Of a stretch of 64,000 nt of DNA, positions 27,801 through 35,734 are shown one piece after another (the stretch's first letter is position 1; the number at the start of each line of letters is the position of its first letter). Source of the DNA: Candidatus Gastranaerophilales bacterium (lineage in GTDB: Bacteria; Cyanobacteriota; Vampirovibrionia; Gastranaerophilales; Gastranaerophilaceae); assembly GCA_944324395.1 (NCBI GenBank), contig CALUWC010000003.1:124001-188000 (forward strand), in the 5' to 3' direction. A model generated the notes under the pieces. That model was not told the DNA's origin. It worked only from the letters and a program-made list of their open reading frames with translations, and did not search any database. A program made the translations under genes and the position numbers.

Positions 27801-30775
27801 AAATCAAACAACAAGTTCAGAAACTTAAAGCGCAGATTATTACAAATAGGAATAATAAATCTAAAATTTCTGCAGATATAATTGATCAACAATTCCCGAC
27901 ACATAATTCTGAATTAGCTCCTTTGCATTCCGAACTTAGAGCTTTAGAATTGAAAAACGAGGAAATAAAACGTCAGGTTGCTGATTTAAAACTACAAATG
28001 CAGCATAAGTTTGAGCTAACTGCCGCTGATATTGATGCAAAAATGAATCAAAGAACTGGAGATTATGAAGATTTAGTTTCCGGATTAAAAGAACGTGAAG
28101 CTATCGGATTAGAAAATGATTATATAAGAAGAACATATGAAGCTCCAAGCGGCAAGTCTGCACAAGAAAGTGCAGCAGTTTTTCAAGAAAATCTTCTCAC
28201 TAGAGAACAGGCAAAATCTATTATCTCAGATGATGAACTTATTAAATTGGCGACAACAAAAAGTGGACTAATTAATAAATCTGCTCTAAATACTGTTGTA
28301 AACTTAAGAAGATTAAATCTGGATGAAAATAATATTAAATTTTATTTTGAACTTTCTAATGGTGATTATCAAAAAATTAATGATGCAATTTCTGACATAG
28401 AACAAAAATTAAAAGATAATGGTATGGAATTGAAGAACGGTTATGTAGTATTTAATAATGAGTTAAATAATACTTATGAGCATAATTATAATGCATTGCA
28501 GAAAAAATTAAAAGAACAATCAAAATATGGATGGCGTACTTCTTTAGTAGATGATATTCATAATCAGAGATTTCGAATTGATAATTTGCTTTCAATGTAT
28601 TTGGTAAATGATTCTAAATATTGCAGCTTATTAAAAGAAAATAGTTTGATTGATAATCTTGTGATAAGCGATGCTTTCAGTGTTTTGGCACATCCTTCTA
28701 ATTATAAATATACATTGACAGATAATCCGGATAATTTGATTGAGCTTGGAATGAAATATTTTACTACTAATATTCCTTCTTCCGAAGCAAGGGATGCTCT
28801 GGGGGCATATAAAGGTCTTGAGTTTAATAATATAAATACTTCTAAGGATCCTTATTGGCAGAATCAAGCAGCTGTACTTGAAAATTATTTGTCAAATTCT
28901 CCTATAGAATTTGATATGCGTGTAAGAAGAGATGATGCTTCATACAATTGTTTAGCCGGTTTAAGATTTGACGACGGAACAAGTTTAGCTGAGGCTATAA
29001 AAAATCCCGGGTTCAAATATAAATTGTCTGAAGTCTCTTCGTTAAAAGGAAAGAGTTTTGTGAATGATAGATTTATGTCAACAACTGCAGACAAAGGTGG
29101 TACAATTCCTGGGTGTTTGGTCACTTGGGATTATACTGTTAAAAAAGGAACCGGTGCTGCCTTTTTAGATTCTGTTGGTATAAATAAAGAAAAAGAATTT
29201 TTAGTTAACCGTAATTCAAAAATTACAATTGAAGATATTCAGATTATTGGAGAAAATGAGCCATTAATAAAAATAAAAGCAACAGTTGAACCTGCTGGTT
29301 CGACTGTTGATGCAGATTCTAATACTGTGACAAAAGTATCAAATTCTGCTGCATCTGACAACGTTACATCAGTCTCAACTCAGGCTCAGGGACAATCTTC
29401 AGCAGCAATTGATGTGCCTGAGGTAAATCCGGTGCCAAGTCCAAATGTAAAACAATCTATAACAGGTTCGGTCGATGGTTCTGATAACCTTTTGAAAACT
29501 GCTAATCTTGATGATGATAAAATTCAAGCAGAACTTTTAGCAATGCTGGAAAAAGAGATTCCATCTTCAAGAAGAGTTCCAGGCAGAGTTAAAACATTAA
29601 AAGAATTGCAGACTTTAGTTAACAATCCGTCTTATGCTCAATTAGATGAAGCTGGCAAACGAATGGCTAAGATTGCAATTCTAAAATCAAATCAGAGATT
29701 GGATTCCAGAGCTTTATATGATGATCTTAATGTATCTATTGAGGTTAAAAGAAAAATTAATACTTTTGAAAAAAGTATGACTTCTCCTGAAACAGCTGCT
29801 GCATTGTATAATGATAATGATTTCGCCGCTCTAATTCTGGTTGCTAAATCAAAAGGAGTTGATGAAGCTACTATTGCAAAAATGCAGGAAGCATATAATA
29901 AAGCTAAAAATAACGGAAGTCTGCTAGTACATAAAACAGATATAAATGTTTCTAATATCCCTGTAAGACAGGTTGCCGTTGACGGAAAATTTTTCAATGT
30001 CAAGGTTGTTGATTGCACAGATGATGCAGTATTTGCACATCCGGAACTCTATGGTTTGCCTGCAGGAACTACTGCAGATAATATCAGATTGACAGTTCAT
30101 ATGAATGATGGTTTTAATAAAGCACCTCAAATGACAATCGGTAAAATGCGGCAGAGCGAAGATTTAAATTTATCAGCATCTGTTACTGATGGTAAAAATA
30201 CTTTGTATGATAATCAGCAGGTTGGAATTGTTCTTGATTATGATATGGGTGCAGTAAGCTATGCTTCTAATTACGCAGCTGGTACCGGTTTCTGTAAAAC
30301 TAATACCGATTTTGCCAAGGCAAAATTGGATTTGAATAATCCATCAAAAGGAACATTTATCAAAGACCAATTTGTTGAGCGTATGAAAGCTCAAGGATAT
30401 GATATTTCGGCAGAAGATTATGCTGCTTTTTCAAGCAAATTGAGCGGTAAAAATGATATTCAAACTGAACTTCGTAAGTTAGCGGTAAATGGTCAAATCG
30501 ATTTTAACGGGAAACAAATCCCTGTTGAACAGGTTGAAAAAGTATTATTTGAAAGTACCGATGATTTGATGCATGTAAGTTATGAAATGCGTGGAATTAA
30601 AGTTGAAAACGGTTTTAACGAAGTTAATGTTTATAATCCCGAAATTAAAGCGATTTATGTACGTGGAAATTCTGCAGATGATACAATAGAATCAATTCTT
30701 AGTGCAGATTTACTAAATTATGCACAAAGGCGAAATCTTCCTATTATATTCCAGCGTTGTGTAATAAAGAGTTAA
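24815..30775 (+). CDS. Giant multidomain protein with EF-hands, LysM and ADP-ribosyltransferase core
   Basis: 1986 residues. Two EF-hand loops occur at 42-53 and 62-73 (D-x-D-x-N-G and D-x-N-x-D). A beta-rich region with K-E-N-G/D-x-N-G turns resembling RHS-like strands covers ~100-340. A LysM-like domain lies at ~343-390 and a duplicated R-x-x-x-x-x-x-x-G-K-V strand module (SHDGVIL, SHDGIIL) at ~430-570. A Gly/Ala hydrophobic segment (~710-870) and duplicated coiled-coil units (~965-1065) follow. The ADP-ribosyltransferase-like core has R1369, S1422-T-T and E1459-K-E1461, then ~490 residues of unknown type. No secretion signal or good ribosome site was found. It is probably an effector or toxin. 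Confidence 0.72.
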   Translation: MADIDVGKFGKKSGIDLSTFTGGLKKDQMKTDAQKSIFDKLDTDKNGVLDENEISALRSAVDSNGDNTVSKREAKRFLKDKDLKNIDKKDLLAFLQNYNINTENVESTQVISKNGQDIVQITYKDGSIEQINPDKSSQITQTDQNGYTKTSFLDENKKLLKDFVTTKEGNTIEIEYAQDGKTPVHSVAVNKENGSVVTTDYENGKPSTKQVKTGTTTSNYTFDEQGNAVITSKIENEGIPAKERRTEYKYNDDGTVTENITENGKTTERLRKGETIISEKINDNGKISTRTYYEKGYEESTTDSNGNPVVNVYSLENKKLAQQKTVDGKQYSVLYDGEGNTRTIVQNGESLQSIADKFGCSVEDLKELNADVLNGKKYFPVGAEIKIPGELEADAPSLQNRKSAVEAKAEYARDEQIRAQKRAERAALDAQYKSMGLINYKGQGGKITGTWKGGSKEEFTIIGEAGKGRHLAKGKDGKIVTISHDGVILKDEYVQLTNLYSSGDKIQGKITVINEDGSRTLQTRNYVEIEGADLPHGRKAVVDGKGKVYVMSHDGIILDNNYVARSNYADSIRGDKTTAQAATVDMLTQQIDSAQAAFDAQMKEDGWAADVADGISNIWGIFQENGNQAWRVREDLAQYRKDMDALKAAAKQGDSQFRAKFKQMFGVDYNQNAIADYMMNPTSANYKKAFGTKNNIGERVAKYNESQQTGAAVVKGAATVTAGVAIGITTGGTGLVALGAAAAATTASSVAINASDRLSSEVGLKEGEMGQIFENALWDGASVLAGGAVGKVAQTTIKGVSTAATVTRSAANAAGDVAMGAAQEYAQTGEVTLGGTALNAALGTVGMAAESGVLKRAGQKIKGVLHKGESTSAQASFQNPAAAQLSGAELKDGSMMVKPQGTKSVETSKSEFRSETPAQSAEMSKSPSNNNVPENNASENSASQVESKSKYTEEFEPHYEKQEINGDIIDKRLNLDNPELKALHDKYKALEEKEIQIKQQVQKLKAQIITNRNNKSKISADIIDQQFPTHNSELAPLHSELRALELKNEEIKRQVADLKLQMQHKFELTAADIDAKMNQRTGDYEDLVSGLKEREAIGLENDYIRRTYEAPSGKSAQESAAVFQENLLTREQAKSIISDDELIKLATTKSGLINKSALNTVVNLRRLNLDENNIKFYFELSNGDYQKINDAISDIEQKLKDNGMELKNGYVVFNNELNNTYEHNYNALQKKLKEQSKYGWRTSLVDDIHNQRFRIDNLLSMYLVNDSKYCSLLKENSLIDNLVISDAFSVLAHPSNYKYTLTDNPDNLIELGMKYFTTNIPSSEARDALGAYKGLEFNNINTSKDPYWQNQAAVLENYLSNSPIEFDMRVRRDDASYNCLAGLRFDDGTSLAEAIKNPGFKYKLSEVSSLKGKSFVNDRFMSTTADKGGTIPGCLVTWDYTVKKGTGAAFLDSVGINKEKEFLVNRNSKITIEDIQIIGENEPLIKIKATVEPAGSTVDADSNTVTKVSNSAASDNVTSVSTQAQGQSSAAIDVPEVNPVPSPNVKQSITGSVDGSDNLLKTANLDDDKIQAELLAMLEKEIPSSRRVPGRVKTLKELQTLVNNPSYAQLDEAGKRMAKIAILKSNQRLDSRALYDDLNVSIEVKRKINTFEKSMTSPETAAALYNDNDFAALILVAKSKGVDEATIAKMQEAYNKAKNNGSLLVHKTDINVSNIPVRQVAVDGKFFNVKVVDCTDDAVFAHPELYGLPAGTTADNIRLTVHMNDGFNKAPQMTIGKMRQSEDLNLSASVTDGKNTLYDNQQVGIVLDYDMGAVSYASNYAAGTGFCKTNTDFAKAKLDLNNPSKGTFIKDQFVERMKAQGYDISAEDYAAFSSKLSGKNDIQTELRKLAVNGQIDFNGKQIPVEQVEKVLFESTDDLMHVSYEMRGIKVENGFNEVNVYNPEIKAIYVRGNSADDTIESILSADLLNYAQRRNLPIIFQRCVIKS

Positions 30776-30792
30776 TTATGCGGTCTTGAATA

Positions 30793-31179
30793 CTACCACG
30801 TAAATAATTCTTTTGTTGAATTAACTACACGTTTAAATACATTGACCTTATGATTAACTTTTTGGACATTTTTATATGTATCGGAATTCCAATAATCATA
30901 CCAGGCATCTTCATTCCAAGAATTATTTCCAAGCCAAAAATCGTAGGTGCAGTTATTTCCGTTATTTCTTTTGCATAATCGGTTCCATTTTTTGTAACGT
31001 TTTTGCCGGCATTTTTCGGAATCTCCATATCCCTGGCAGCAAGGATTTAGTTTTGAGGTGATAAATCCGCAATAATATCCGTCAACATAATAATCTTCAT
31101 CATTTTTGGGTTTTGCCATAACCATGCAGCTTGTAACTATAACTAATGATACTAACACTAAAAAAGCTTTTTTTACCAT
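30793..31179 (-). CDS. Small Cys-rich exported protein
   Basis: A 128-residue protein, start preceded by AAAGGGAGT. The N-terminus is hydrophobic (VKKAFLVLVSLVIVTSC), with a possible lipobox ending V-T-S-C and then MVMAKPK, so it is a lipoprotein or a secreted protein. The mature part is Tyr/Trp/Asn-rich with several Cys (YYCG, NPCCQG, KCRQ, LCKR, NCTYD). Disulfide bonding outside the cytoplasm is likely. It converges with the giant gene 17 bases away. No family is recognised; any immunity or inhibitor role would be speculation from position. Confidence 0.65.
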   Translation of the reverse strand: MVKKAFLVLVSLVIVTSCMVMAKPKNDEDYYVDGYYCGFITSKLNPCCQGYGDSEKCRQKRYKKWNRLCKRNNGNNCTYDFWLGNNSWNEDAWYDYWNSDTYKNVQKVNHKVNVFKRVVNSTKELFTW

Positions 31180-31201
31180 ATTTGATACTCCCTTTATTAA
31201 A

Positions 31202-31239
31202 ATCAGGCGGAGTTTGAAATCAATCTTATTCCGCCTGAT
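31202..31239 (-). terminator. Intrinsic terminator after lysS
   Basis: ATCAGGCGGA (31202-31211) pairs with TCCGCCTGAT (31230-31239). On the minus strand a TTTTAA run follows. It is located 18 bases past the lysS stop. Confidence 0.65.
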
Positions 31240-31256
31240 ATATAACTTTAAACAAA

Positions 31257-32762
31257 TTAATCTTTTTTCTTCAATGTCGGGAATGCAATAACATCACGAA
31301 TTGAAGGAGAATTGGTTAATAACATAATCAATCTGTCTATGCCGACACCTAATCCGCCCATAGGAGGGACACCATGTTCCAAAGCACAGATATAATCTTC
31401 ATCTATCGGCATTGCTTCTTCATCTCCTGCTGCTTTTGCAGCCATTTGAGCTTCAAATCTTGCTCTTTGGTCTATCGGATCTGTTAATTCAGAAAAGGCA
31501 TTGCTTATTTCCCAGCCGTTTACACGGGTTTCGAAACGTTCAGTTAAACGAGGTTTATCTCTGTGGACTTTTGCAAGCGGAGAAATATCTCTAGGATAAT
31601 CATAAATATGGATAGGCTGAATTAAAGAGCCTTCAATTTTTTCTTCAAATACTCTTTCGATAACCTGCCCCCAGTTGTCACAGTCATCAGCATCAACATT
31701 AACTGATTTTGCTGCTGTTTTAGCTTCGTCAACAGTTTCTATTTTATTAAAATCAATTCCTGTGGCTTCTTCAACGGCTCCAAGCATAGTTTTTCTATCC
31801 CATGGAGGAGTCAAATCAATTTCATTTTCTCCGTATTGAATTTTAGTTGTACCGAGAACTTCTTTTGCAACATAAGCAACAAGGTTTTCAGTAAGAGTCA
31901 TCATGTCGTTATAGTCAACATAAGCCTGATACAATTCCATCATAGTAAATTCAGGATTGTGGCGGGTATCAATACCTTCGTTTCTGAAACTTCTGTTAAT
32001 TTCAAAAATCTTTTCGCTTACCCCGCCGACCATTAAACGTTTCAAATACAATTCCGGAGCAATTCTCAAATACATATCCATATCAAGGGTATTGTGATGA
32101 GTAATAAAAGGTCTTGCATTAGCACCTCCTGCCTGCGGGTGAAGCATAGGAGTTTCAACTTCCATAAATCCTAAGTTAATTAAATACTCACGAATTTTTT
32201 GAATAATTAAACTTCTTTTTTTGAAGGTTTGTCGAACATCGTCGTTAACAATCATATCAACATATCTTTGGCGGTATTTTGTTTCCACATCGGTTAAGCC
32301 ATGAAATTTTTCAGGCAGCGGAAGCAAAGACTTTGATAATATTTTTAATGAGGTTGCTTTTATTGTTAATTCGCCTCTCGGGGTTCTTCTGACTGAACCG
32401 CAGAAGCCTACGATATCGCCGATGTCGATAGATTTTAAAGTTTTCAAATCATCTTCTGATAAATTTTCTTTATGGGAAAATATTTGAATTTTTCCGGAAG
32501 CATCAACAAGGTCAATGAACATACCGGTATTTCTGTTAGCCATAACACGTCCGGCAACGTGGTAGCAGTCTTCCAATTCTTCTCCTGCAGCAAGGTCTTT
32601 ATATTTTTCTTGCAAATCTGCAGCCATAATATCTTTGTCATAGCCGTAAGGGTAAGGATTTAACCCTCTTTCTCTAAGGTTTTCCATTTTTTGGATACGA
32701 ACCTGACGAATTTGGCTTTGGGAAGAATTTGATTCTTGAATTTTTTCTTTAGTTTCAGTCAT
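31257..32762 (-). CDS. lysS: Lysyl-tRNA synthetase, class II
   Basis: A 501-residue synthetase with an N-terminal anticodon-binding OB-fold domain (ACDxxC-free type, VAGRVMANRNTG) and the class II core. Motif 2 is FEINRSFRNEGIDTRHNPEF and motif 3 is GLGVGIDRLIMLLTN. It charges tRNA-Lys. It is standard length. The start is preceded by AAGGGATAAAAAT. The first 25 residues are Gln/Ser-rich and less conserved. It is transcribed alone. Confidence 0.96.
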   Translation of the reverse strand: MTETKEKIQESNSSQSQIRQVRIQKMENLRERGLNPYPYGYDKDIMAADLQEKYKDLAAGEELEDCYHVAGRVMANRNTGMFIDLVDASGKIQIFSHKENLSEDDLKTLKSIDIGDIVGFCGSVRRTPRGELTIKATSLKILSKSLLPLPEKFHGLTDVETKYRQRYVDMIVNDDVRQTFKKRSLIIQKIREYLINLGFMEVETPMLHPQAGGANARPFITHHNTLDMDMYLRIAPELYLKRLMVGGVSEKIFEINRSFRNEGIDTRHNPEFTMMELYQAYVDYNDMMTLTENLVAYVAKEVLGTTKIQYGENEIDLTPPWDRKTMLGAVEEATGIDFNKIETVDEAKTAAKSVNVDADDCDNWGQVIERVFEEKIEGSLIQPIHIYDYPRDISPLAKVHRDKPRLTERFETRVNGWEISNAFSELTDPIDQRARFEAQMAAKAAGDEEAMPIDEDYICALEHGVPPMGGLGVGIDRLIMLLTNSPSIRDVIAFPTLKKKD

Positions 32763-32877
32763 ATTTTTATCCCTTATATTAATATATACATCGTTACTGA
32801 AATATCATAGCACAAAAGAAAAATTTATTTTTCATAATATAAATATTCCCTTTCTGCTATAACATATTAATCTAATC

Positions 32878-33060
32878 ACCCCAGCCCCCAACCCCCTCCC
32901 CATCCAGGGAGGGGAATAAATTGCTTCAATTCCACTAATGTTAAACCTTGTATCCGTAGCTGAATTGCAGGAGTAAAAAGAGCCACTGTTGATAACATAA
33001 TACCTTGTTCGGCGAGACTCCCCTCGCCTGCTTGCGGGAGAGGGGTCAGGGGTGAGGGAA
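32878..33060. repeat. C/G-rich palindromic intergenic repeat cluster 1
   Basis: It contains CCCCTCCC-CATCCA-GGGAGGGG (32893-32914) with a polyC lead (CACCCCAGCCCCCAACCCCC). A second unit, CTCGCCTGCTTGCGGGAGAGGGGTCAGGGGTGAGGG, is split into arms near 33018-33058. Its base composition is very unlike the surrounding AT-rich DNA. It matches clusters at 34700 and 36695, so it is a dispersed repeat of REP/MITE-like character. Confidence 0.8.
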
Positions 33061-33286
33061 CTTCCCTGCGGTGTACTGAACTATAAGGATAAAAAGGGTA
33101 TTGTTAATGGCATAATATCAAAATCAGACAGCGGCTATTTTTCGGAACTTATGTAGCAAATTCCACCAAAAATCTTCCAACGTCATACTGAGCGTTAGCG
33201 AAGTATCTCAATAAACAGTTTCTTCGGACTAAAGTCCTTAGAATGACGGGTTTTTATGGTATCTGTTGAATTTGCTATATACATCC
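33061..33286. other. Non-coding stretch between repeat cluster 1 and the XRE regulator
   Basis: With cluster 1, this makes 524 bases without a gene between lysS and the regulator. Apart from the repeat at 33181-33249 I see no coding frame with a ribosome site and no clear promoter. Confidence 0.5.
33181..33249. repeat. CGTCATNCTGAG...AATGACG-type inverted-end repeat
   Basis: It begins CGTCATACTGAGCG and ends TTAGAATGACG, so the ends are imperfect inverted copies. This CGTCATTCTGAGCGNAGCGAAG form is familiar from intergenic repeats in many unrelated bacterial genomes. Only one copy is present in the window. Confidence 0.6.
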
Positions 33287-33592
33287 CTATTTTTCAAAAC
33301 GGAGACATTTATAGAGATGCAGAACATTTTTTTCTGATTCAAGAGCATTAATAATTTCTTGTTTCATTTTTTCAAAAGGGATATCGTTAAATACGAATAG
33401 CTCATATATTTCAACTTCAAGAGCTTTGGCAATAGATGTAAGATTTTCTGCTGTGGGGTAATTGTTTCCGTTTTCAATACGGCTGATATTTTTGGGGTCG
33501 ATACCGACGAGTTCAGCGAGGTGTTCTTGTGTAATCTTTTTTTCTTTTCTAAGTTTTTGTATTTTCTGACCCAGATCCTGCTTCAGTGGCAT
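33287..33592 (-). CDS. XRE-family transcriptional regulator
   Basis: 101 residues from ATG 33592, chosen because AAGGGG lies 9-10 bases upstream; ATG 33598 is too close to that site. The helix-turn-helix domain spans residues ~5-60 (GQKIQKLRKEKKITQEHLAELVG, then PKNISRIENGNNYPTAENL). A short C-terminal helix region may mediate dimerisation. It probably represses its own or a neighbouring promoter. It diverges from the pilin gene, so the pilin promoter at 33687 is a natural candidate target; no operator was identified. Confidence 0.85.
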   Translation of the reverse strand: MPLKQDLGQKIQKLRKEKKITQEHLAELVGIDPKNISRIENGNNYPTAENLTSIAKALEVEIYELFVFNDIPFEKMKQEIINALESEKNVLHLYKCLRFEK

Positions 33593-33686
33593 GTGCATAT
33601 CCCCTTTAATATTAAAAATTAACTTATACAAAAGATTAATATAACCATTCATTAGGTGTATTTTTTGGATAATAGGACGTTGCGGA

Positions 33687-33715
33687 TTGACAAAATTCTA
33701 TTCATAAGATATAAT
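33687..33715 (+). promoter_or_regulatory. Consensus sigma-70 promoter for the pilin-like gene
   Basis: TTGACA at 33687-33692 and TATAAT at 33710-33715 with a 17-base spacer, a perfect match to both hexamers. It lies about 95 bases before ATG 33811, leaving a 5' leader of about 90 bases. It implies strong expression. Confidence 0.85.
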
Positions 33716-33810
33716 TATAATATAATTCTATACAATGCATTGAAAACTAGTTGGTTATATTTTTTACAATCGGAAGTTGTAACTATGAAAAAAAGAAAGG
33801 TGAAAAGATT

Positions 33811-34599
33811 ATGACAAAAAGATTCGGCTTTACTCTTGCAGAAGTATTGATTACATTGGGTATCATCGGCGTTGTAGCAGCCATGACAATCCCGACATTG
33901 ATTGCAAACACAAATGGAGCGAAATACCGTTCACAATTCAAAAAAACTATTTCTACTTTGAATCAGGCAGGTTTGATGTCACAAGCTCAGTATGATTTTG
34001 ACTATGCCGGTACGACTGAAAAATGTAAACAAGCTTCAGCAGCTGGTACTATTACAAGTTTAGATCACCCTGATACATCAATGACATTCTGTGCTATTTT
34101 AAATGGTACTTTAACAGGTCAAACCTGGCAGGGGCAAGTAAAAAATATCCAACGTCAAGAAACACAATCAGATGGGTCATCTAAAGCTGTAGCTTATGCT
34201 CTAAACGAAGGTGGTAATACAGCTGGTACTGGTGTGCTTAAGAATGCCACTATACAAACATATCTAGCTTATACATTAGCAGATGGTTCTATTGTAGCGT
34301 TTGATCCAAATGCTGCAGGTTGTGAATTGCCTATCGGTACAGCTATGTCTTCAACTTGGATTAACGGTCATACAAAGTGCATGGGTTTTATCGATGTTAA
34401 TGGTTCAACATTACCTAACAAAGAAGTTACTTGTACCGAAGGAGCTAATGCAAATAAAGCTACCAATAAGGTAGAAAAACCATGTGTTGTAAAAAACAAT
34501 GCTCGTAACATGACAGATGTATTCCCGATTGTATTCCACGATGCAACGGTAGAACCAGCATCAGATGCAGCAAAATACGTATTGACATCTGCAAAATAG
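33811..34599 (+). CDS. Type IV pilin-like protein (prepilin-type N-terminus)
   Basis: 262 residues from ATG 33811, preceded by GAAAGGTGAAAAG; the longer frame from 33751 breaks the leader. The class III signal is MTKRFG|FTLAE, with Gly at -1, Phe at +1 and Glu at +5, followed by a hydrophobic helix (VLITLGIIGVVAAMTIPTL). A prepilin peptidase would cleave after Gly6 and methylate Phe1. The rest is a Thr/Ala/Asn-rich globular part with four or more Cys. It is a major or minor pilin or pseudopilin; no assembly genes are nearby. The leader is typical of Gastranaerophilales proteins. Confidence 0.88.
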   Translation: MTKRFGFTLAEVLITLGIIGVVAAMTIPTLIANTNGAKYRSQFKKTISTLNQAGLMSQAQYDFDYAGTTEKCKQASAAGTITSLDHPDTSMTFCAILNGTLTGQTWQGQVKNIQRQETQSDGSSKAVAYALNEGGNTAGTGVLKNATIQTYLAYTLADGSIVAFDPNAAGCELPIGTAMSSTWINGHTKCMGFIDVNGSTLPNKEVTCTEGANANKATNKVEKPCVVKNNARNMTDVFPIVFHDATVEPASDAAKYVLTSAK

Positions 34600-34654
34600 A
34601 CTTTCTTTTAAATGTCAAGTGATACCGAATCGCTTGATACGCTTTACATTATTT

Positions 34655-34684
34655 CGAGGCGGGATTATTACTAATTCCGCCTCG
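34655..34684 (+). terminator. Intrinsic terminator after the pilin-like gene
   Basis: CGAGGCGG (34655-34662) pairs with CCGCCTCG (34677-34684); TTTCTCT follows. It lies 56 bases after the pilin stop. Confidence 0.75.
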
Positions 34685-34699
34685 TTTCTCTATGTCCTT

Positions 34700-34825
34700 C
34701 CCCTCACCCCCTACCCCCTCTCCCGCAAGCGAGAGAGGGGAAACATATCACCCCACCTCTTACCCCCTCCCCATCCAGGGAGGGGCATATACTGTTTCAT
34801 AATATCCCGTCCGGCGAGGACCCCT
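34700..34825. repeat. C/G-rich palindromic intergenic repeat cluster 2
   Basis: It holds CCCCTCTC...GAGAGGGG (34715-34740) and CCCCTCCC-CATCCA-GGGAGGGG (34764-34785), then CATATACTGTTTCATAAT and a GGCGAGGACCCC end. The second arm plus its right flank recurs at 36811-36850. Translating through it yields only spurious Pro/Arg-rich peptide, so the permease gene must start after it. Confidence 0.8.
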
Positions 34826-34861
34826 GTTCTATTGTTTGAAATTTTATGTTATTATTATTGT

Positions 34862-35734
34862 ATGTTTAAATACTATGGGAAAACTGCACCTTATTTGTTT
34901 TTATTGCCGGCGGCTATTGTTTTGATTATTTTCTTTTTTATTCCGTTTTTTCAAACTATAGTTCTAAGTTTTCAGGACTACTCAAGCAGTATTTATCACC
35001 CGGGATTTGCAGGATTGCAAAATTATTTAGAAATTCTCAAAAATCCTATTTTCTATAAAGTAATGATAAATACTATTATTTATCTTGTGGTTGCTGTGCC
35101 TATTCTGGCAATAATTCCGCTGTTTTTGGCAATACTTATCAATCAGAAAATAAAGGGCATTACATTATACAAAATTTTAATATACCTGCCTGTTATTGTT
35201 TCTATTGTTGTTGCTGCTATTGCTTTTAAGTGGCTGTATGCAGAACAGGGTATTCTTAATTATATTTTGAATGTTTTGCATTTGAATTCAATCGGCTGGC
35301 TGACAGACCCAAAATACGCAATCTATTCTGTCATAATTGTTACTATCTGGAAGGGTATCGGCTACTATATGATGATATATTTAGCGGCTTTAATGAGTGT
35401 GCCTAAAGAGCTTTATGAAGCATGTGATATCGACGGTGCAGGATTTTTTACAAAGCATTTGACCGTTACGGTTCCGCATATTATGCCGACTATCGCCCTT
35501 GTTACTACAATAAGCTCAATTTCCGCAATGAAAATATTTGCAGAAATCTATGTTATGACAAAAGGCGGACCTCTAAATTCTACAAAAACAATTGTTTATT
35601 ATATATATGAGAAAGCATTTGAAAATCTTGATTTGGGTTATGCTTCCGCAATGGCTGTAATTTTGCTTATTGTGGTCATGATATTTTCTTTTATAAATAT
35701 TTTTTGTTTTGAAAGGGGGAAATATCAGTTATAA
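34862..35734 (+). CDS. ABC transporter permease, MalF/UgpA-like
   Basis: 290 residues from ATG 34862; the open frame extends upstream only through repeat cluster 2. Six transmembrane helices start with YLFLLPAAIVLIIFFFIPF. The EAA loop reads ELYEACDIDGAGFFTKHLTVTVPHIMPT, which contacts the ATPase. It belongs to the carbohydrate-uptake (CUT1) permease family and forms a heterodimer with the next gene product. No good Shine-Dalgarno precedes the ATG. The solute-binding protein and ATPase genes are not adjacent. Confidence 0.88.
   Translation: MFKYYGKTAPYLFLLPAAIVLIIFFFIPFFQTIVLSFQDYSSSIYHPGFAGLQNYLEILKNPIFYKVMINTIIYLVVAVPILAIIPLFLAILINQKIKGITLYKILIYLPVIVSIVVAAIAFKWLYAEQGILNYILNVLHLNSIGWLTDPKYAIYSVIIVTIWKGIGYYMMIYLAALMSVPKELYEACDIDGAGFFTKHLTVTVPHIMPTIALVTTISSISAMKIFAEIYVMTKGGPLNSTKTIVYYIYEKAFENLDLGYASAMAVILLIVVMIFSFINIFCFERGKYQL

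Noticed and set aside
34619-34861. N-terminal extension of the first ABC permease (Pro/Arg-rich P-L-S-R-K-R-E-R-G peptide)
   Set aside because: It is a translation of the palindromic C/G-rich repeat, after the pilin terminator; the permease homology starts at ATG 34862.
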